In this document: piece after piece, positions 1 through 9,300 of the stretch | Numbering within the stretch: the stretch's first letter is position 1 | Layout: each line of letters begins with the position of its first letter | Assembly (NCBI GenBank): GCA_900542285.1 | Contig: UQNF01000011.1 | Coordinates: 1 to 39,961, forward strand | Length of the DNA: 39,961 nucleotides | Direction of reading: 5' to 3' | Source: an uncultured Clostridium sp. | GTDB taxonomy: Bacteria > Bacillota > Clostridia > Christensenellales > CAG-138 | The notes under the pieces: model-generated | The model's input: the letters and a program-made list of their open reading frames with translations, nothing else | The model's database searches: none | What the model was told of the DNA's origin: nothing | Program-made: the position numbers and the translations under genes

Positions 1-40
1 CTGTCCGTTTCGCTTTTCGCTTCCCTGCGACAGCTCCGCT

Positions 41-69
41 ATTATATCACCCCTCCTCCCCTTTGTCAA
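41..69 (-). promoter_or_regulatory. Perfect consensus SigA promoter pointing off the left edge
   Basis: Reading the minus strand, TTGACA (64-69) and TATAAT (41-46) are separated by exactly 17 bases. Upstream of the -35 (about 70-115) the minus strand is very rich in A and T, as in an UP element. Transcription would run leftwards out of the window. Such strength is typical of stable-RNA or very highly expressed genes, but the gene itself is not in the window. Confidence 0.75.
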
Positions 70-199
70 CACTTTTTTCTTGAATTTTTTAATTATTATT
101 TTGAGTTTAATTTCGGCCATTTTCCCTTTATTTTATTGGCTTTTTTCTCGTTAGCTCATTCAGATGCTTTCAAAATAATTTGATATATCTTTTAATACA

Positions 200-231
200 T
201 AAAAAATGGGCAGCTGTTATTATAGCCGCCC
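200..231 (-). terminator. Rho-independent terminator of the M14 peptidase gene
   Basis: On the minus strand an 8-base-pair stem (arms 224-231 and 208-215, one G.U pair) with an 8-base loop is followed by ATTTTTTAT. It lies about 20 bases after the stop codon of the M14 gene. Confidence 0.8.
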
Positions 232-250
232 ACTGTCCCGGTTTCATCAT

Positions 251-1543
251 TTAGTCAAGCTTTGCTGTCTCCTCCAGAGCCGTGACCATCAACCCTGCGT
301 TATCTCGATACATTGTTCCGAACTGTGCGAGAGGGAGAGGATTCATCCCGAGTCCTGCCTCCACAGTGTAGCCCGGTCTGTTGTACTCCAGAATGAACCA
401 ATCCTTATAGCCGGCATTGCTGCTCTCATCAGGGACTGTGTCCAGAAGATATCCGCTGACCTGCGCAAGCGCCTGCCCAATCTCATATCCTTGCGGCGGT
501 TCTATCTCATGGAACTTCCAATAGATAACCTGCCCTTGCGTATGATAGGCAAGAATTAGTTTGAAGTTGTTTGCCAATGTGAAGTCATAGACAGCCCTGC
601 TCTCGGGAGCCGACAGCGGTTCAGTCCCTACAAAATCCCTTGGCGCCGGAGATACATACCCCTTGGCGTATTTAATTTGCTTTGCCTGATCCCAGCCTGC
701 AGGATAGTTCAGATTCAGGTCGGTTCCGGCGATATTTGCTTTCCACCCCTCCGGAAATCGTATGAACGAATACGCAGCGGAGATGGCAGTTGCTTCTTTA
801 TAATAATGATTGGACTTATCGATAGCTCCGTTCACAAGATCTACGCCATCGGGGTTGACCATCGGCACGACAAACAGCTTTGTGGTTTCATACAGCATTT
901 CCGCTTTTCTGCCCAGTATAGTTGACTTATTCATGTAGGCATTCAGATAGCTTTCCATAAACTTCATAACAAGAGGCGTTGTTATCCACTCATTGGCGTG
1001 ATGCGATGCATTAAAGAATGCTTGCTTCTCCCCATTTCCAATGATAATGGAGTAGATGGGCTTGCCCATGACGCTCTTCCCGATCGATCCCTCCTGAATG
1101 AATGGATAGCGCACATAGAGTCCTTCAATCAGCAGTTCCATCAGCTCTGAAGTATAGTGAACATTGGTCGGAATGAGATCGAAGCCGTACGGAACAATCA
1201 GCGTCGCGCCTATTTCAAGATTCTCGCTGCTATACCGTGGGTTTGCTGTTTGAATAGCGGCAACGGTCGTATCATAGCGTTTGGCAAGCCTGTAATAGGT
1301 ATCTCCGGGGCGTATTTTGGTCGTAAAATATCCCACCAGGAACGGACGAAGCTGTTTCCATGTATACTTCCCGACTATCCCATCGGAAGCCAAGCCGAAG
1401 CTTGCCTGGAACCTGTGCAGCGCATTGAGAGTCCTCGGACCGAAAACTCCGTCGACGGCATCATCGTAATAGCCGCTGCGCTGCATCGCAAGCTGCAACA
1501 ATTCAACGTCCGGACCGCTCATCCCGTACTTCAATTCTTTCAT
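251..1543 (-). CDS. M14 family zinc peptidase with PG-binding and LysM domains (gamma-D-glutamyl-meso-diaminopimelate peptidase type)
   Basis: The 430-residue protein probably cleaves the gamma-D-Glu to diamino-acid bond in peptidoglycan stem peptides. Residues about 5-68 form a PG_binding_1 domain (GVFGPRT, SDGIVGKYTW), residues 73-118 a LysM domain (IRPGDTYYRLAKRY, LIVPYGF), and residues about 128-425 the M14 carboxypeptidase fold. The zinc site is visible as H182-A-N-E185 and H334 (AYHTQG), with the catalytic glutamate E395 in YTVEAGLG; NPDGVDLV and GTDLNLNYP are further family motifs. This order matches Bacillus endopeptidase I. The start is backed by GGGAGGAG four bases before the ATG. 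No signal peptide is seen, so it may act inside the cell, for example in recycling or sporulation, or be released without Sec; that part is inference. It stands alone and has its own terminator. Confidence 0.9.
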   Translation of the reverse strand: MKELKYGMSGPDVELLQLAMQRSGYYDDAVDGVFGPRTLNALHRFQASFGLASDGIVGKYTWKQLRPFLVGYFTTKIRPGDTYYRLAKRYDTTVAAIQTANPRYSSENLEIGATLIVPYGFDLIPTNVHYTSELMELLIEGLYVRYPFIQEGSIGKSVMGKPIYSIIIGNGEKQAFFNASHHANEWITTPLVMKFMESYLNAYMNKSTILGRKAEMLYETTKLFVVPMVNPDGVDLVNGAIDKSNHYYKEATAISAAYSFIRFPEGWKANIAGTDLNLNYPAGWDQAKQIKYAKGYVSPAPRDFVGTEPLSAPESRAVYDFTLANNFKLILAYHTQGQVIYWKFHEIEPPQGYEIGQALAQVSGYLLDTVPDESSNAGYKDWFILEYNRPGYTVEAGLGMNPLPLAQFGTMYRDNAGLMVTALEETAKLD

Positions 1544-1726
1544 ATTCTCCTCCCTGCATATTGTGATGCTATAAAGCTATGCATGTTTGCCATACGATAT
1601 GACGAAATGAGCAGCTGCACTGAATGACTATTGCGAAAAATGCCGTAATACCCAAGTTCAATGGATGAACGCACCTGTTATAATGTTGAAAAAACAAGAT
1701 TATTAAAGTATATTTCGAAATAAAGG

Positions 1727-1755
1727 TTGACATTGGGAATTGAGTGTTCTATGAT
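1727..1755 (+). promoter_or_regulatory. gdhA promoter
   Basis: TTGACA (1727-1732) and TATGAT (1750-1755) are separated by 17 bases, about 95 bases before the gdhA start. The rest of the 307-base gap between the M14 gene and gdhA (1544-1850) shows no other gene or clear structure. Confidence 0.8.
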
Positions 1756-1850
1756 ACTCATAGCGGGCAGATGTGCCAATTAACGCAGAATGCACCGTCG
1801 CTGCTCGCAAGAGCAAATTGCAATAATTCTAATTTGGAGGAATCTAAAGA

Positions 1851-3197
1851 ATGAACGCTTACATTCAGGAAGTTCTTGCAAAGGTTCAGCAGCGTGACGC
1901 TCACGAACCCGAGTTTCTTCAGACCGTTGAAGAAGTCCTTAAGTCCCTCGAACCCGTTATCGAAAAGCACCCCGAGTATCAGGAAGCAGGCCTTCTTGAG
2001 CGTCTCGTAGAGCCGGAGCGCGTTATTGAGTTCCGTGTTCCCTGGGTCGATCGTGACGGCAAGGTTCAGGTTAACCGCGGCTTCCGTGTACAGTTCAACA
2101 GCGCAATCGGACCCTACAAGGGAGGTCTCCGCTTCGCTTCTCACGTAAATCTTTCCGTTATGAAGTTCCTCGGCTTCGAGCAGACCTTCAAGAACAGCCT
2201 CACCTCCCTCCCCATGGGCGGCGGTAAGGGCGGCAGCGACTTCGATCCCAACGGCAAGACCGACGCTGAGATCATGCGTTTCTGCCAGAGCTTCATGACT
2301 GAGCTCCAGCGTCATATCGGACCCAGCATCGACGTCCCCGCAGGCGACATCGGCGTTGGCGGCCGTGAGATCGGCTTCCTCTTTGGCCAGTACAAGAGGA
2401 TCCGCGGCGCATATGAGAACGGCGTTCTCACCGGTAAGGGCAGGAGCTACGGCGGATCCCTTATTCGTCCCGAAGCAACCGGCTACGGCGCAGTTTATTA
2501 CCTCAACGAAGTCCTCAAGCATTGCGGTGACACCATTGAAGGTAAGGTCATCGGCATCAGCGGATTCGGTAATGTATCCTGGGGCGTTTGCCTCAAGGCA
2601 GCAGAACTCGGCGCAAAGGTCGTCACCCTCGCAGGTCCCGATGGTTACATCTACGATCCCGATGGCGTTTGCACCAAGGAAAAGACCGACTATATGCTCG
2701 AGATGCGCGCATCCGGCAGGAACAGGGTTCAGGACTATGCTGACAAGTTCGGCGTTGAGTTCTTCCCCGGTCAGAAGCCCTGGGGCCGTAAGTTCGACAT
2801 CTGCATGCCCTGCGCATATCAGAATGAGATTCGTATGCCCGAAGCAGAGAGCATCGTAGCAAACGGCACCAAGTACTACATCGAAGTTGCTAACATGCCC
2901 ACCACCAACGAAGCTCTGTTCTTCATGATGGATAAGGGTCTTGTAGTTGCTCCTTCCAAGGCAGTCAACGCAGGCGGCGTTGCAGTTTCCGGCCTCGAAA
3001 TGAGCCAGAACGCAGAGCGTCTCAGCTGGACCGCAGAAGAAGTCGACAACCAGCTCAAGAACATCATGTACAACATCCACAAGGCATCCGTCGAAGCAGC
3101 AGAAGAGTGCGGCCTCGGCTACAACCTCGTTGCCGGCGCAAACATCGCAGGCTTCAAGAAGGTTGCAGACGCTATGATGTCTCAGGGCATTTGCTAA
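1851..3197 (+). CDS. gdhA: NADP-type glutamate dehydrogenase
   Basis: This enzyme makes glutamate from 2-oxoglutarate, ammonia and NAD(P)H, or runs the reverse reaction. The 448-residue length is that of the hexameric class I enzymes. The substrate-binding signature is clear (PYKGGLRFASHVNLSVMK, then LPMGGGKGGSDFDP with the catalytic lysine), followed by the Rossmann domain (GKVIGISGFGNVSWG) and the family end motif (NAGGVAVSGLEMSQNA). GGAGG lies eight bases before the ATG. The gene is monocistronic, with its own promoter and terminator. Its strongly biased codon use suggests high expression. NADP rather than NAD preference is inferred from the family. glnA lies about 8.7 kb away on the other strand, so both ammonia-assimilating enzymes are in the window but not co-transcribed. 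Confidence 0.97.
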   Translation: MNAYIQEVLAKVQQRDAHEPEFLQTVEEVLKSLEPVIEKHPEYQEAGLLERLVEPERVIEFRVPWVDRDGKVQVNRGFRVQFNSAIGPYKGGLRFASHVNLSVMKFLGFEQTFKNSLTSLPMGGGKGGSDFDPNGKTDAEIMRFCQSFMTELQRHIGPSIDVPAGDIGVGGREIGFLFGQYKRIRGAYENGVLTGKGRSYGGSLIRPEATGYGAVYYLNEVLKHCGDTIEGKVIGISGFGNVSWGVCLKAAELGAKVVTLAGPDGYIYDPDGVCTKEKTDYMLEMRASGRNRVQDYADKFGVEFFPGQKPWGRKFDICMPCAYQNEIRMPEAESIVANGTKYYIEVANMPTTNEALFFMMDKGLVVAPSKAVNAGGVAVSGLEMSQNAERLSWTAEEVDNQLKNIMYNIHKASVEAAEECGLGYNLVAGANIAGFKKVADAMMSQGIC

Positions 3198-3229
3198 TCA
3201 AATGTTCATAGCTTGATTGAATAACCGCA

Positions 3230-3257
3230 AGCCCCATGCAGAAATGCATGGGGCTTT
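3230..3257 (+). terminator. gdhA terminator
   Basis: A perfect 12-base-pair stem (3230-3241 with 3246-3257) closes on a GAAA tetraloop and is followed by TTTGT. It sits about 33 bases after the gdhA stop. It may also serve the convergent PHP operon, whose side lacks a T-run. Confidence 0.8.
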
Positions 3258-3329
3258 GTAGCTTCGTTTCTTTTGGAATTAATTCGATCGAAAGAATTGC
3301 ACTTGCCGGAATATCTACGACCCAAAGGC

Positions 3330-4145
3330 TTAGAAAAACTTCCTCATCAGTTCATGCTCAGTGCGGTTTAGTTCATAATTATCCCGATAGCATTCCCCAA
3401 TGACAGCCTCCGGTCTGTCAGCGCCGTGATAATCGCTTCCGCAGGTAACATAAAGTCCGTAAGCCCTAGCAAGAGATGTAAAGCGCCGTATCTCGCCCTC
3501 GGTTGCATTATAATAATGTGCTTCTATGCCCCATATTCCTGCTTCAACAAGCTCCTTTACCATCGGGGCAGCTTCACAACGCATCTGCATGGGATGTGCA
3601 AGTATAACGACCCCACCCGCATTTTTCGTTGCGGAGATGACCTGCTTGGGGGAAAGACGCTCCTGCGGAACATAGGCACACGCTCCCCTGCCAAGAATTT
3701 TATCAAATGCTTGGTTCATATCATCCGCATAGCCTGCATCTACCAAAGCCCTTGCATAATGGGCGCGGGTCACACAGTCGCTTTCCGTGTTCAATACTCT
3801 CGAAATATCAAACCCAAGCGAGCGCAGCTTTTTATCAAGTTTTTCGTTGCGTTCCAGACGGTACTCACGCTGACGCTCCACCAACCTCACGAAACCCGGG
3901 TCGGAAATATCCATGCCAAGACACAGAAGATGAAGCTTATCATAAAAGCTTGCCTCCATCTCACACCCTGTGAGAAGCGGCAGGTCGATCTCGTTCGCAC
4001 GCTTCATCGCCTCAGGCACTCCGGATATGCTGTCATGATCTGTGAGCGCAAACAAACCGAGCCCCCTTGCTTTGGCAATCTCCACCACCGCAGAAGGGGT
4101 CTCGGTTCCGTCAGAACAGGTTGAATGTGAATGAACATCGAACAT
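3330..4145 (-). CDS. PHP domain phosphoesterase (TrpH/YciV-like)
   Basis: A metal-dependent phosphoesterase of the PHP family; relatives remove phosphate from 3',5'-nucleoside bisphosphates or trim RNA 5' ends. From the chosen start the protein has 271 residues. The metal-binding motifs are visible: DVHSHSTCSDG at the N-terminus, ALTDHDS near residue 35, ILAHPMQM in the second half and CGSDYHG near the end. The reading frame is open for 17 more codons upstream, but ATG at 4145 places the DVHSHS motif right at the N-terminus, as usual, and gives the junction TGATATG with the Ppx gene (one base between stop and start), which implies translational coupling. It is the last gene of the 6116-3330 operon. 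The exact substrate is not known. Confidence 0.88.
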   Translation of the reverse strand: MFDVHSHSTCSDGTETPSAVVEIAKARGLGLFALTDHDSISGVPEAMKRANEIDLPLLTGCEMEASFYDKLHLLCLGMDISDPGFVRLVERQREYRLERNEKLDKKLRSLGFDISRVLNTESDCVTRAHYARALVDAGYADDMNQAFDKILGRGACAYVPQERLSPKQVISATKNAGGVVILAHPMQMRCEAAPMVKELVEAGIWGIEAHYYNATEGEIRRFTSLARAYGLYVTCGSDYHGADRPEAVIGECYRDNYELNRTEHELMRKFF

Positions 4146-4146
4146 A

Positions 4147-5019
4147 TCAGCTCGTCTTAGTCTCCAAATAGTCCAAATAGCCCTCCATACCGTCACTGGT
4201 GCTTACTGAAATCTCCGGGATATTTGCCCCATCCATCACAGCTTCCAGTATGGCTGCTCCGTACAATATCACATCATGCCTTGCCTTTAGCATTGGATCA
4301 AGCCTTCTCCGCTCGCCAAGGCCGGAAAGCTCATCGATCAAATCAATGATATCAGCATGGGTCAGTCTTGCCGAATCCACTCTTTCGATATCAAAGGTGT
4401 TGAGCCTGAGCTTCACCGCCGCAAGCGATGTTATCGTTCCGCCGACGCCGACCCAAGAATCTATACGGATACGAGGAAGCCTCAAAAGACCGGCGACTTC
4501 ATCCCTTATTATGCTCTGCTGTTTCTGCCAGCATTCGTCACAGCTGCGGACATTCGCCTTGCTTTGAGCTATATCGCGTCCGCGCACACAGCCCATGGGA
4601 AAGCTCATTCTGAAGCCCTCCGCTACAAGCTGGAATGAAGCGCCGCCGATATCGATCAGTCCGCCGTTCGGTTCTGCGGCGGCTCGAAAAGCGTATTCCG
4701 CCTCCCTTTCGCCGCTCAGAACGTCGACCCGAACACCGCAAGCCTCGAAAACCCTGTTAACGAACTCGGATTGATTCTTTGCATCACGCACCGCGCTTGT
4801 CGCATAAGCCGCAGGAACGAAGCCCATATGCCTTGCGTTTGCCGCCATGGCCCTGACGACCTTGATGCTCCTGTCCATATTCGCTTCACGAAGCATACCG
4901 TTTTCGGCGATGCCTTCACCCAGACGAGTCGTAACTACCAGTTTATTCCTTTCGTCAGGGCGCCGGAAGCGAATGGAATTTGAACCTATATCTATGATAG
5001 CATAGCGAAATCCTGCCAT
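4147..5019 (-). CDS. Ppx/GppA family phosphatase, single-domain
   Basis: A member of the exopolyphosphatase / guanosine pentaphosphate phosphatase family, which removes the terminal phosphate of polyphosphate or converts pppGpp to ppGpp. The ASKHA-type ATPase fold is shown by AIIDIGSNSIRF at the N-terminus, ATSAVRDAKN, the second phosphate loop GGLIDIGGASFQLV and GVGGTITSLAA. At 290 residues it contains only the Ppx-GppA core and lacks the C-terminal HD domain of the long enzymes. The start is supported by CCGGAGG five bases upstream; this ribosome binding site is embedded in the last codons of the preceding DivIC-like gene, and the junction reads TGATATG. Choice between polyphosphate and pppGpp as substrate cannot be made from the sequence. 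Confidence 0.9.
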   Translation of the reverse strand: MAGFRYAIIDIGSNSIRFRRPDERNKLVVTTRLGEGIAENGMLREANMDRSIKVVRAMAANARHMGFVPAAYATSAVRDAKNQSEFVNRVFEACGVRVDVLSGEREAEYAFRAAAEPNGGLIDIGGASFQLVAEGFRMSFPMGCVRGRDIAQSKANVRSCDECWQKQQSIIRDEVAGLLRLPRIRIDSWVGVGGTITSLAAVKLRLNTFDIERVDSARLTHADIIDLIDELSGLGERRRLDPMLKARHDVILYGAAILEAVMDGANIPEISVSTSDGMEGYLDYLETKTS

Positions 5020-5020
5020 A

Positions 5021-5425
5021 TCAAACCTCCGGTGTTCCGGTGGGTTCCGGTGAAGGCGTGGGCCTTGCCGTCACAAGAGGAAGCTGAGCCGTAGGTACGG
5101 GAGCATCCGGGTTATCAACATCAATCCTGATGTCGCCGGGAAGAAGGTAACCAAGGTATTCCCTTGCGTAGCGAAGCAGATATTCCTGGCTTGCGGTATA
5201 GTTAATCTTACCGCTCATGGTGTTGTACTGAAGCTCAAGCTCGGCAAGCTCGGCAAGCCTCTGCTCCGTCTCCAGCTCTATCTGTCTGGCGCGTTCCTGT
5301 TTTCTTTGGTATTCGGGAATACCGATAGTGAGTGAAACGGCGATCAGGACAACAAGAACGCCAATCATCACCATATACGCAATACGCTTCCCAGGCTTAT
5401 TCCCATGTTTTTCCTTCTGCTCCAT
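5021..5425 (-). CDS. DivIC/FtsB-type septum formation initiator protein
   Basis: A 134-residue bitopic membrane protein of the FtsB/DivIC family, which helps assemble the division machinery. Residues 1-15 are basic and cytoplasmic, residues about 16-36 form one hydrophobic segment (IAYMVMIGVLVVLIAV), and residues 38-75 form a coiled coil rich in Glu, Leu and Gln. The typical segment with YLLRYAREYLGYLLPGDI follows near residues 82-100. The last 30 residues are Pro/Thr-rich. GGAGG lies five bases before the ATG. It is the second gene of the operon, 16 bases behind the lipoprotein gene and one base before Ppx. DivIC next to Ppx/GppA and nucleotide phosphatases is a familiar Firmicutes arrangement. 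Confidence 0.85.
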   Translation of the reverse strand: MEQKEKHGNKPGKRIAYMVMIGVLVVLIAVSLTIGIPEYQRKQERARQIELETEQRLAELAELELQYNTMSGKINYTASQEYLLRYAREYLGYLLPGDIRIDVDNPDAPVPTAQLPLVTARPTPSPEPTGTPEV

Positions 5426-5441
5426 TCAAACCTCCGGAGTC

Positions 5442-6116
5442 TTACATTGTACTTCCGTCACTGCCTGCAAAGTTCACAAGCACGTTATTGACATAGATCT
5501 CAATCTTTCCGTAGCCGTCAAATTTAACCTTGTTAAGGCCGATAAACACATGGACCGATGCCATATCGCAGGTTCCGACATCGCCGGGAATATAGCTGGA
5601 CAGATATATCCTGGTAACGCCGCCGTCAACTGCGACCTTGACAAGCTCCACTTTTGTGGAGCCGCTGTTGAGCTCCATACTGAATGCAACTACATAGTAG
5701 TTATTGAAATATTCCTTGTTATTGAATTTCTCAAGCCCTTCACTGACGCGTTTGTCGTCGCCGCTCACTGCTCCCGGAACTGCCAGCGAAGAGCTGCTGT
5801 CCGGATTCAGGATCTGCATGATGCCGGCGCTATACTCCTCAAAGCTGTTAAACACCGCCATGGTCGGGATATGGAGCTGAGGGTAGTAGCCGTCATAGCA
5901 AACGACGAAGTTATCAACAAACGGCAAGCCGCTGCCATCGTCCCTCTTATCCTTCAGATCGCCTTCAGGATCCACAGTCTGAAGGTGTCCTATCTCTACT
6001 CTCTGCTGCTCAGGATCCCCTGTCGAGAGCTCATTGTTGATCGGTGTGCATGCGGTAACTGCGAACACCATTGCAAGCGCAAGGGCTGTAAAAGCAAAAA
6101 TTCTATAATGTTTCAT
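5442..6116 (-). CDS. Predicted lipoprotein, PrcB-like C-terminal region
   Basis: A 224-residue protein with a type II signal peptide: MKHYR, a hydrophobic stretch and the lipobox VTAC with Cys at residue 23. It is therefore probably anchored to the outer face of the membrane. Residues about 130-205 (YYVVAFSMELNSGSTKVELV onward, with YLSSYIPGD) resemble the PrcB C-terminal fold by its alternating beta pattern, but I am not sure of that assignment. The ATG has GGAGG seven bases upstream. It heads the operon that continues with DivIC-like, Ppx/GppA and PHP genes. Its function is unknown. Confidence 0.75.
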   Translation of the reverse strand: MKHYRIFAFTALALAMVFAVTACTPINNELSTGDPEQQRVEIGHLQTVDPEGDLKDKRDDGSGLPFVDNFVVCYDGYYPQLHIPTMAVFNSFEEYSAGIMQILNPDSSSSLAVPGAVSGDDKRVSEGLEKFNNKEYFNNYYVVAFSMELNSGSTKVELVKVAVDGGVTRIYLSSYIPGDVGTCDMASVHVFIGLNKVKFDGYGKIEIYVNNVLVNFAGSDGSTM

Positions 6117-6204
6117 TTTAATTTTCCTCCGTTATTCTTGTTAGGCGCGTGTGTTTCACCTACGCTAATATAACGAATAATCCCCATTTTCGGTTGACGC
6201 CTTA

Positions 6205-6234
6205 ATTATAGCCGAGTTTACTGCCAAATGCAAA
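6205..6234 (-). promoter_or_regulatory. Candidate promoter of the lipoprotein-DivIC-Ppx-PHP operon
   Basis: On the minus strand TTTGCA (6229-6234) and a perfect TATAAT (6205-6210) are 18 bases apart, about 90 bases before the lipoprotein ATG. The -35 matches only four of six positions. Confidence 0.5.
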
Positions 6235-6253
6235 TATAAATAGGTTTTGGGGT

Positions 6254-6282
6254 TTGAATTTTAATCTGAAAAGTGATATTAT
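6254..6282 (+). promoter_or_regulatory. Promoter of the large dockerin protein gene
   Basis: TTGAAT (6254-6259) and TATTAT (6277-6282) are 17 bases apart, ending 28 bases before the ATG at 6311. It is divergent from the operon promoter at 6205-6234. Its position shows that the in-frame codons before 6311 are not translated. Confidence 0.65.
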
Positions 6283-6310
6283 AGATTTATCACTTTATCA
6301 AGGAGTACAC

Positions 6311-9300
6311 ATGAAGATCATCAAGCGCATATTTGCTATCCTTACTGCGGCAGTCATGCTCACTTCTGCTATTGGAGTCCCGAGAGCGATTGGCGCAGAG
6401 ACAGCCGCAACGGAGTATGTCTATGAACGCGTCGATTCCATAGAGAACGGCGGAGTATATGCTGTCGTTGTCGATGCCACCGCTTCAAACAATGGTGTTC
6501 GAGCTGTCAGCAACATAGACCGAGAGGTCAACAAAGGCCTGTTCATCCCTGAAGTAACCATTACCGGGGACAGGCTCACCTCAATAGTCGATTCCGGCTA
6601 TACAATGGATAATATCCTTTGGAGCTTTGAAGCTCTTCCCGGCGGAGGCTACTCCATGCGGAGCCTGGCTGACAATGAATACGCCATCATTACGAGTCAA
6701 AGCTTCCTATCCACCGGCGAAGTCAACAGTTATGCCTGGGAATACACGACCCAGGAAAACGGAAACCATGTCGTCTACAATATCAACCGCAATCAGTATA
6801 TGACGATCCGCGGCACAGGCACCGGCTTTATGGATGTCAGCTATTGGCCCACTGCCAACCATGAATACATGCTCTTTAAGCGCGTGGCAGTCGGCAACAT
6901 TCCCGTTACCGGAGTCACCGTGACCCCCGAAAGTCTCAGCCTTCTTATAGGAGAACAGCGTATCGTGAGCGCGCAGGTAATGCCTGTTGATGCAAGTGAT
7001 AGGAGTGTATCATGGGAAAGCAGCAATACCGATGTCGCAGCCGTAAACGAGAATGGTCTTGTTACCGCTGTCGGAGTAGGCACAGCAACCGTCTCTGCCA
7101 TAACGAACGATGGAGGGTTTGCCGCTGAATGCGATATCACCGTGCTTGATATCGACTTGGAAGGGACGATATTCGGCTATAAGCTTTATGAACCGGATAA
7201 TGTAACCGGTGGATTCATAAGCTTTGATGTTTCCGATCTTTCCGATATCACATATCACATGATCGATGTCAATCAAAGCTATCTTGCAGGCGAATTCTAC
7301 AACGGCTGTATGTATATGTACACCGTTAACGGAGAGATCGCCGCCATTGATACCAAGACATGGCAGGGCATTGTTATCGGAAAACCGATTGGTTACAGCG
7401 TATGCGATATGGCTTATGACTACGAAACCGATACCATGTTTGCCTTTGGCGCAGCATCCGGCGGCGAATATCTGCTCTCCATCGATATCCTGACCGGAGC
7501 CGCAACACGGGTCGCCCCGATAGTAGGCGTCAGCAATACGGTTTCCATGGCCTGCTCGACCGAAGGTCAGCTGTATCTGATAACAGCCGACGGAGGTTTT
7601 TACGCTCTTGACAAGACCACCGGAAGGGCTTCCTTTATCGGCAACACCGGAAGGGTAGATGTGTACGCTTACTACCAGAGCGCATTTTACGATCATAACT
7701 CCGGCACGCTCTACTGGGTGCAGGAGGGTGCGTCCGATGGAGGAATGCTCAATATCATCAATACCGAAACCGGCGAAGCAAACTATATCGGCAAGATCGG
7801 CGAAGGGATCGAGCTTATCGGAGGCTTCATGCACTACTATCCCGACGGAGTACCCGAGACCTATGCGGTTGAAGGCATCTGCATCGATCCTACCCTGCTG
7901 AACCTCGAGATAGGCGATACCAGGACGCTCAAAGCTTGCGTGCTTCCCGTCAACGCAACCGAACAGGGGATAAGCTTTACCAGTACCGATACCTCCGTTG
8001 CGGTTGTCGATGCAAACGGAGTCGTGACCGCTGTTGGTACAGGAACATCCACCATTATTGCGGAAAGCGTTGAAGGCAATTTCACCGCAGGCTGTACGGT
8101 CAATGTTTCCGAGCCTACACCCCCCACCACCATCTATGGCTATCTATACTACATCAATTCCTCAATGGGCAACGGTGCGGATTTCTGTTGGGCATCCTTC
8201 AGCTCCGATAATCCGGGCAGTATGACCCTCGGCAGGTCGAACGGAGATTACTATACCGAATCCGCAGAATACTATAACGGCTATGTTTACGGCTATGACA
8301 GCGACGGAGAATTCTTCTACATAGATATCGCCGATAACTGGCGCTACCATTACCCAGCAGACCGTGTAACCGTGACCGGAACATTCGATATGGCATACGA
8401 TTACAGCACAAATACTATGTTCTGCATCCGCGAGGACAACCGTCTTTACAGGGTCAGCAATATGTCCAACGGCGAACAGGAGCTTGTTGCCCCGCTGCCC
8501 ATGCGGCTTTGGACGCTCTGCTGTTCGACAGACGGCACGCTATACGGTATCGCCGGGAACGGATACCTCTATACGGTGGATAAGACCAACGGTCAGCTGA
8601 GCCTTGTCGGCAGCACGGGCCGGAGCAGCGTGTACTTCCGCCAGTCCATGGCATACGACCACAACACCGGAAAGATCTATTGGAGTGCTTTCAACACCGA
8701 GATCGAAGGCCATCTTATCGAGATCGATCCTATGACCGGAGAAGGCATTGACCTTGGCGTACTGCAATACAATGCGGATATCACCGGAATGTTCATTCCC
8801 TATGATCCCGACGACCCCGACGACCCCGACGACCCATCGCAGACTCCTGCCCCGACATCCGATCCGACACCCCTGCCGACTTCCACGCCTACACCGACCG
8901 CATCGCCTGTTCCCCCCACTCCGCCGGCGGATCTGACAGACAGGCTGATTGGATACTGCACCGAGACCATTCCGAACGGGGACAGCGTTTATTCATGGTT
9001 TGCTATAAACACCAATGATGTCAACGATGTCTATGAAACGAGCATGCCGCCCTACATACTGTATTCCGCAGTTTTTTGTGACGGTGTCATCTATGCCTAT
9101 GATGAATACGGCTTCATGCTGTACGCATGTCCTCTCGCCGGGGACGAATGGGAGTGGATGCCTACGGGAGGGTACTGCGCCCCCTATCTCGTCTACGACA
9201 TGGACATGGACCCCAATAACGGAACGGTATACTGTCTTGTATATGCGGACGGCTATGCTCTCGATCAGAGCCAATTTGCAGGTGAGGGCTATTTCCTTGG

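Noticed and set aside
206..559. A 117-codon plus-strand frame at the left edge
   Set aside because: It overlaps the M14 peptidase on the other strand and starts in its terminator.
1758..3080. A 440-codon open frame on the strand opposite gdhA
   Set aside because: It is a by-product of the strongly biased codon use of gdhA. It has no ribosome binding site or recognisable family, and gdhA is certain.
7010..7834. A 274-codon open frame opposite the first propeller-like module
   Set aside because: Shadow frame without ribosome binding site; the sense strand has clear domain structure.
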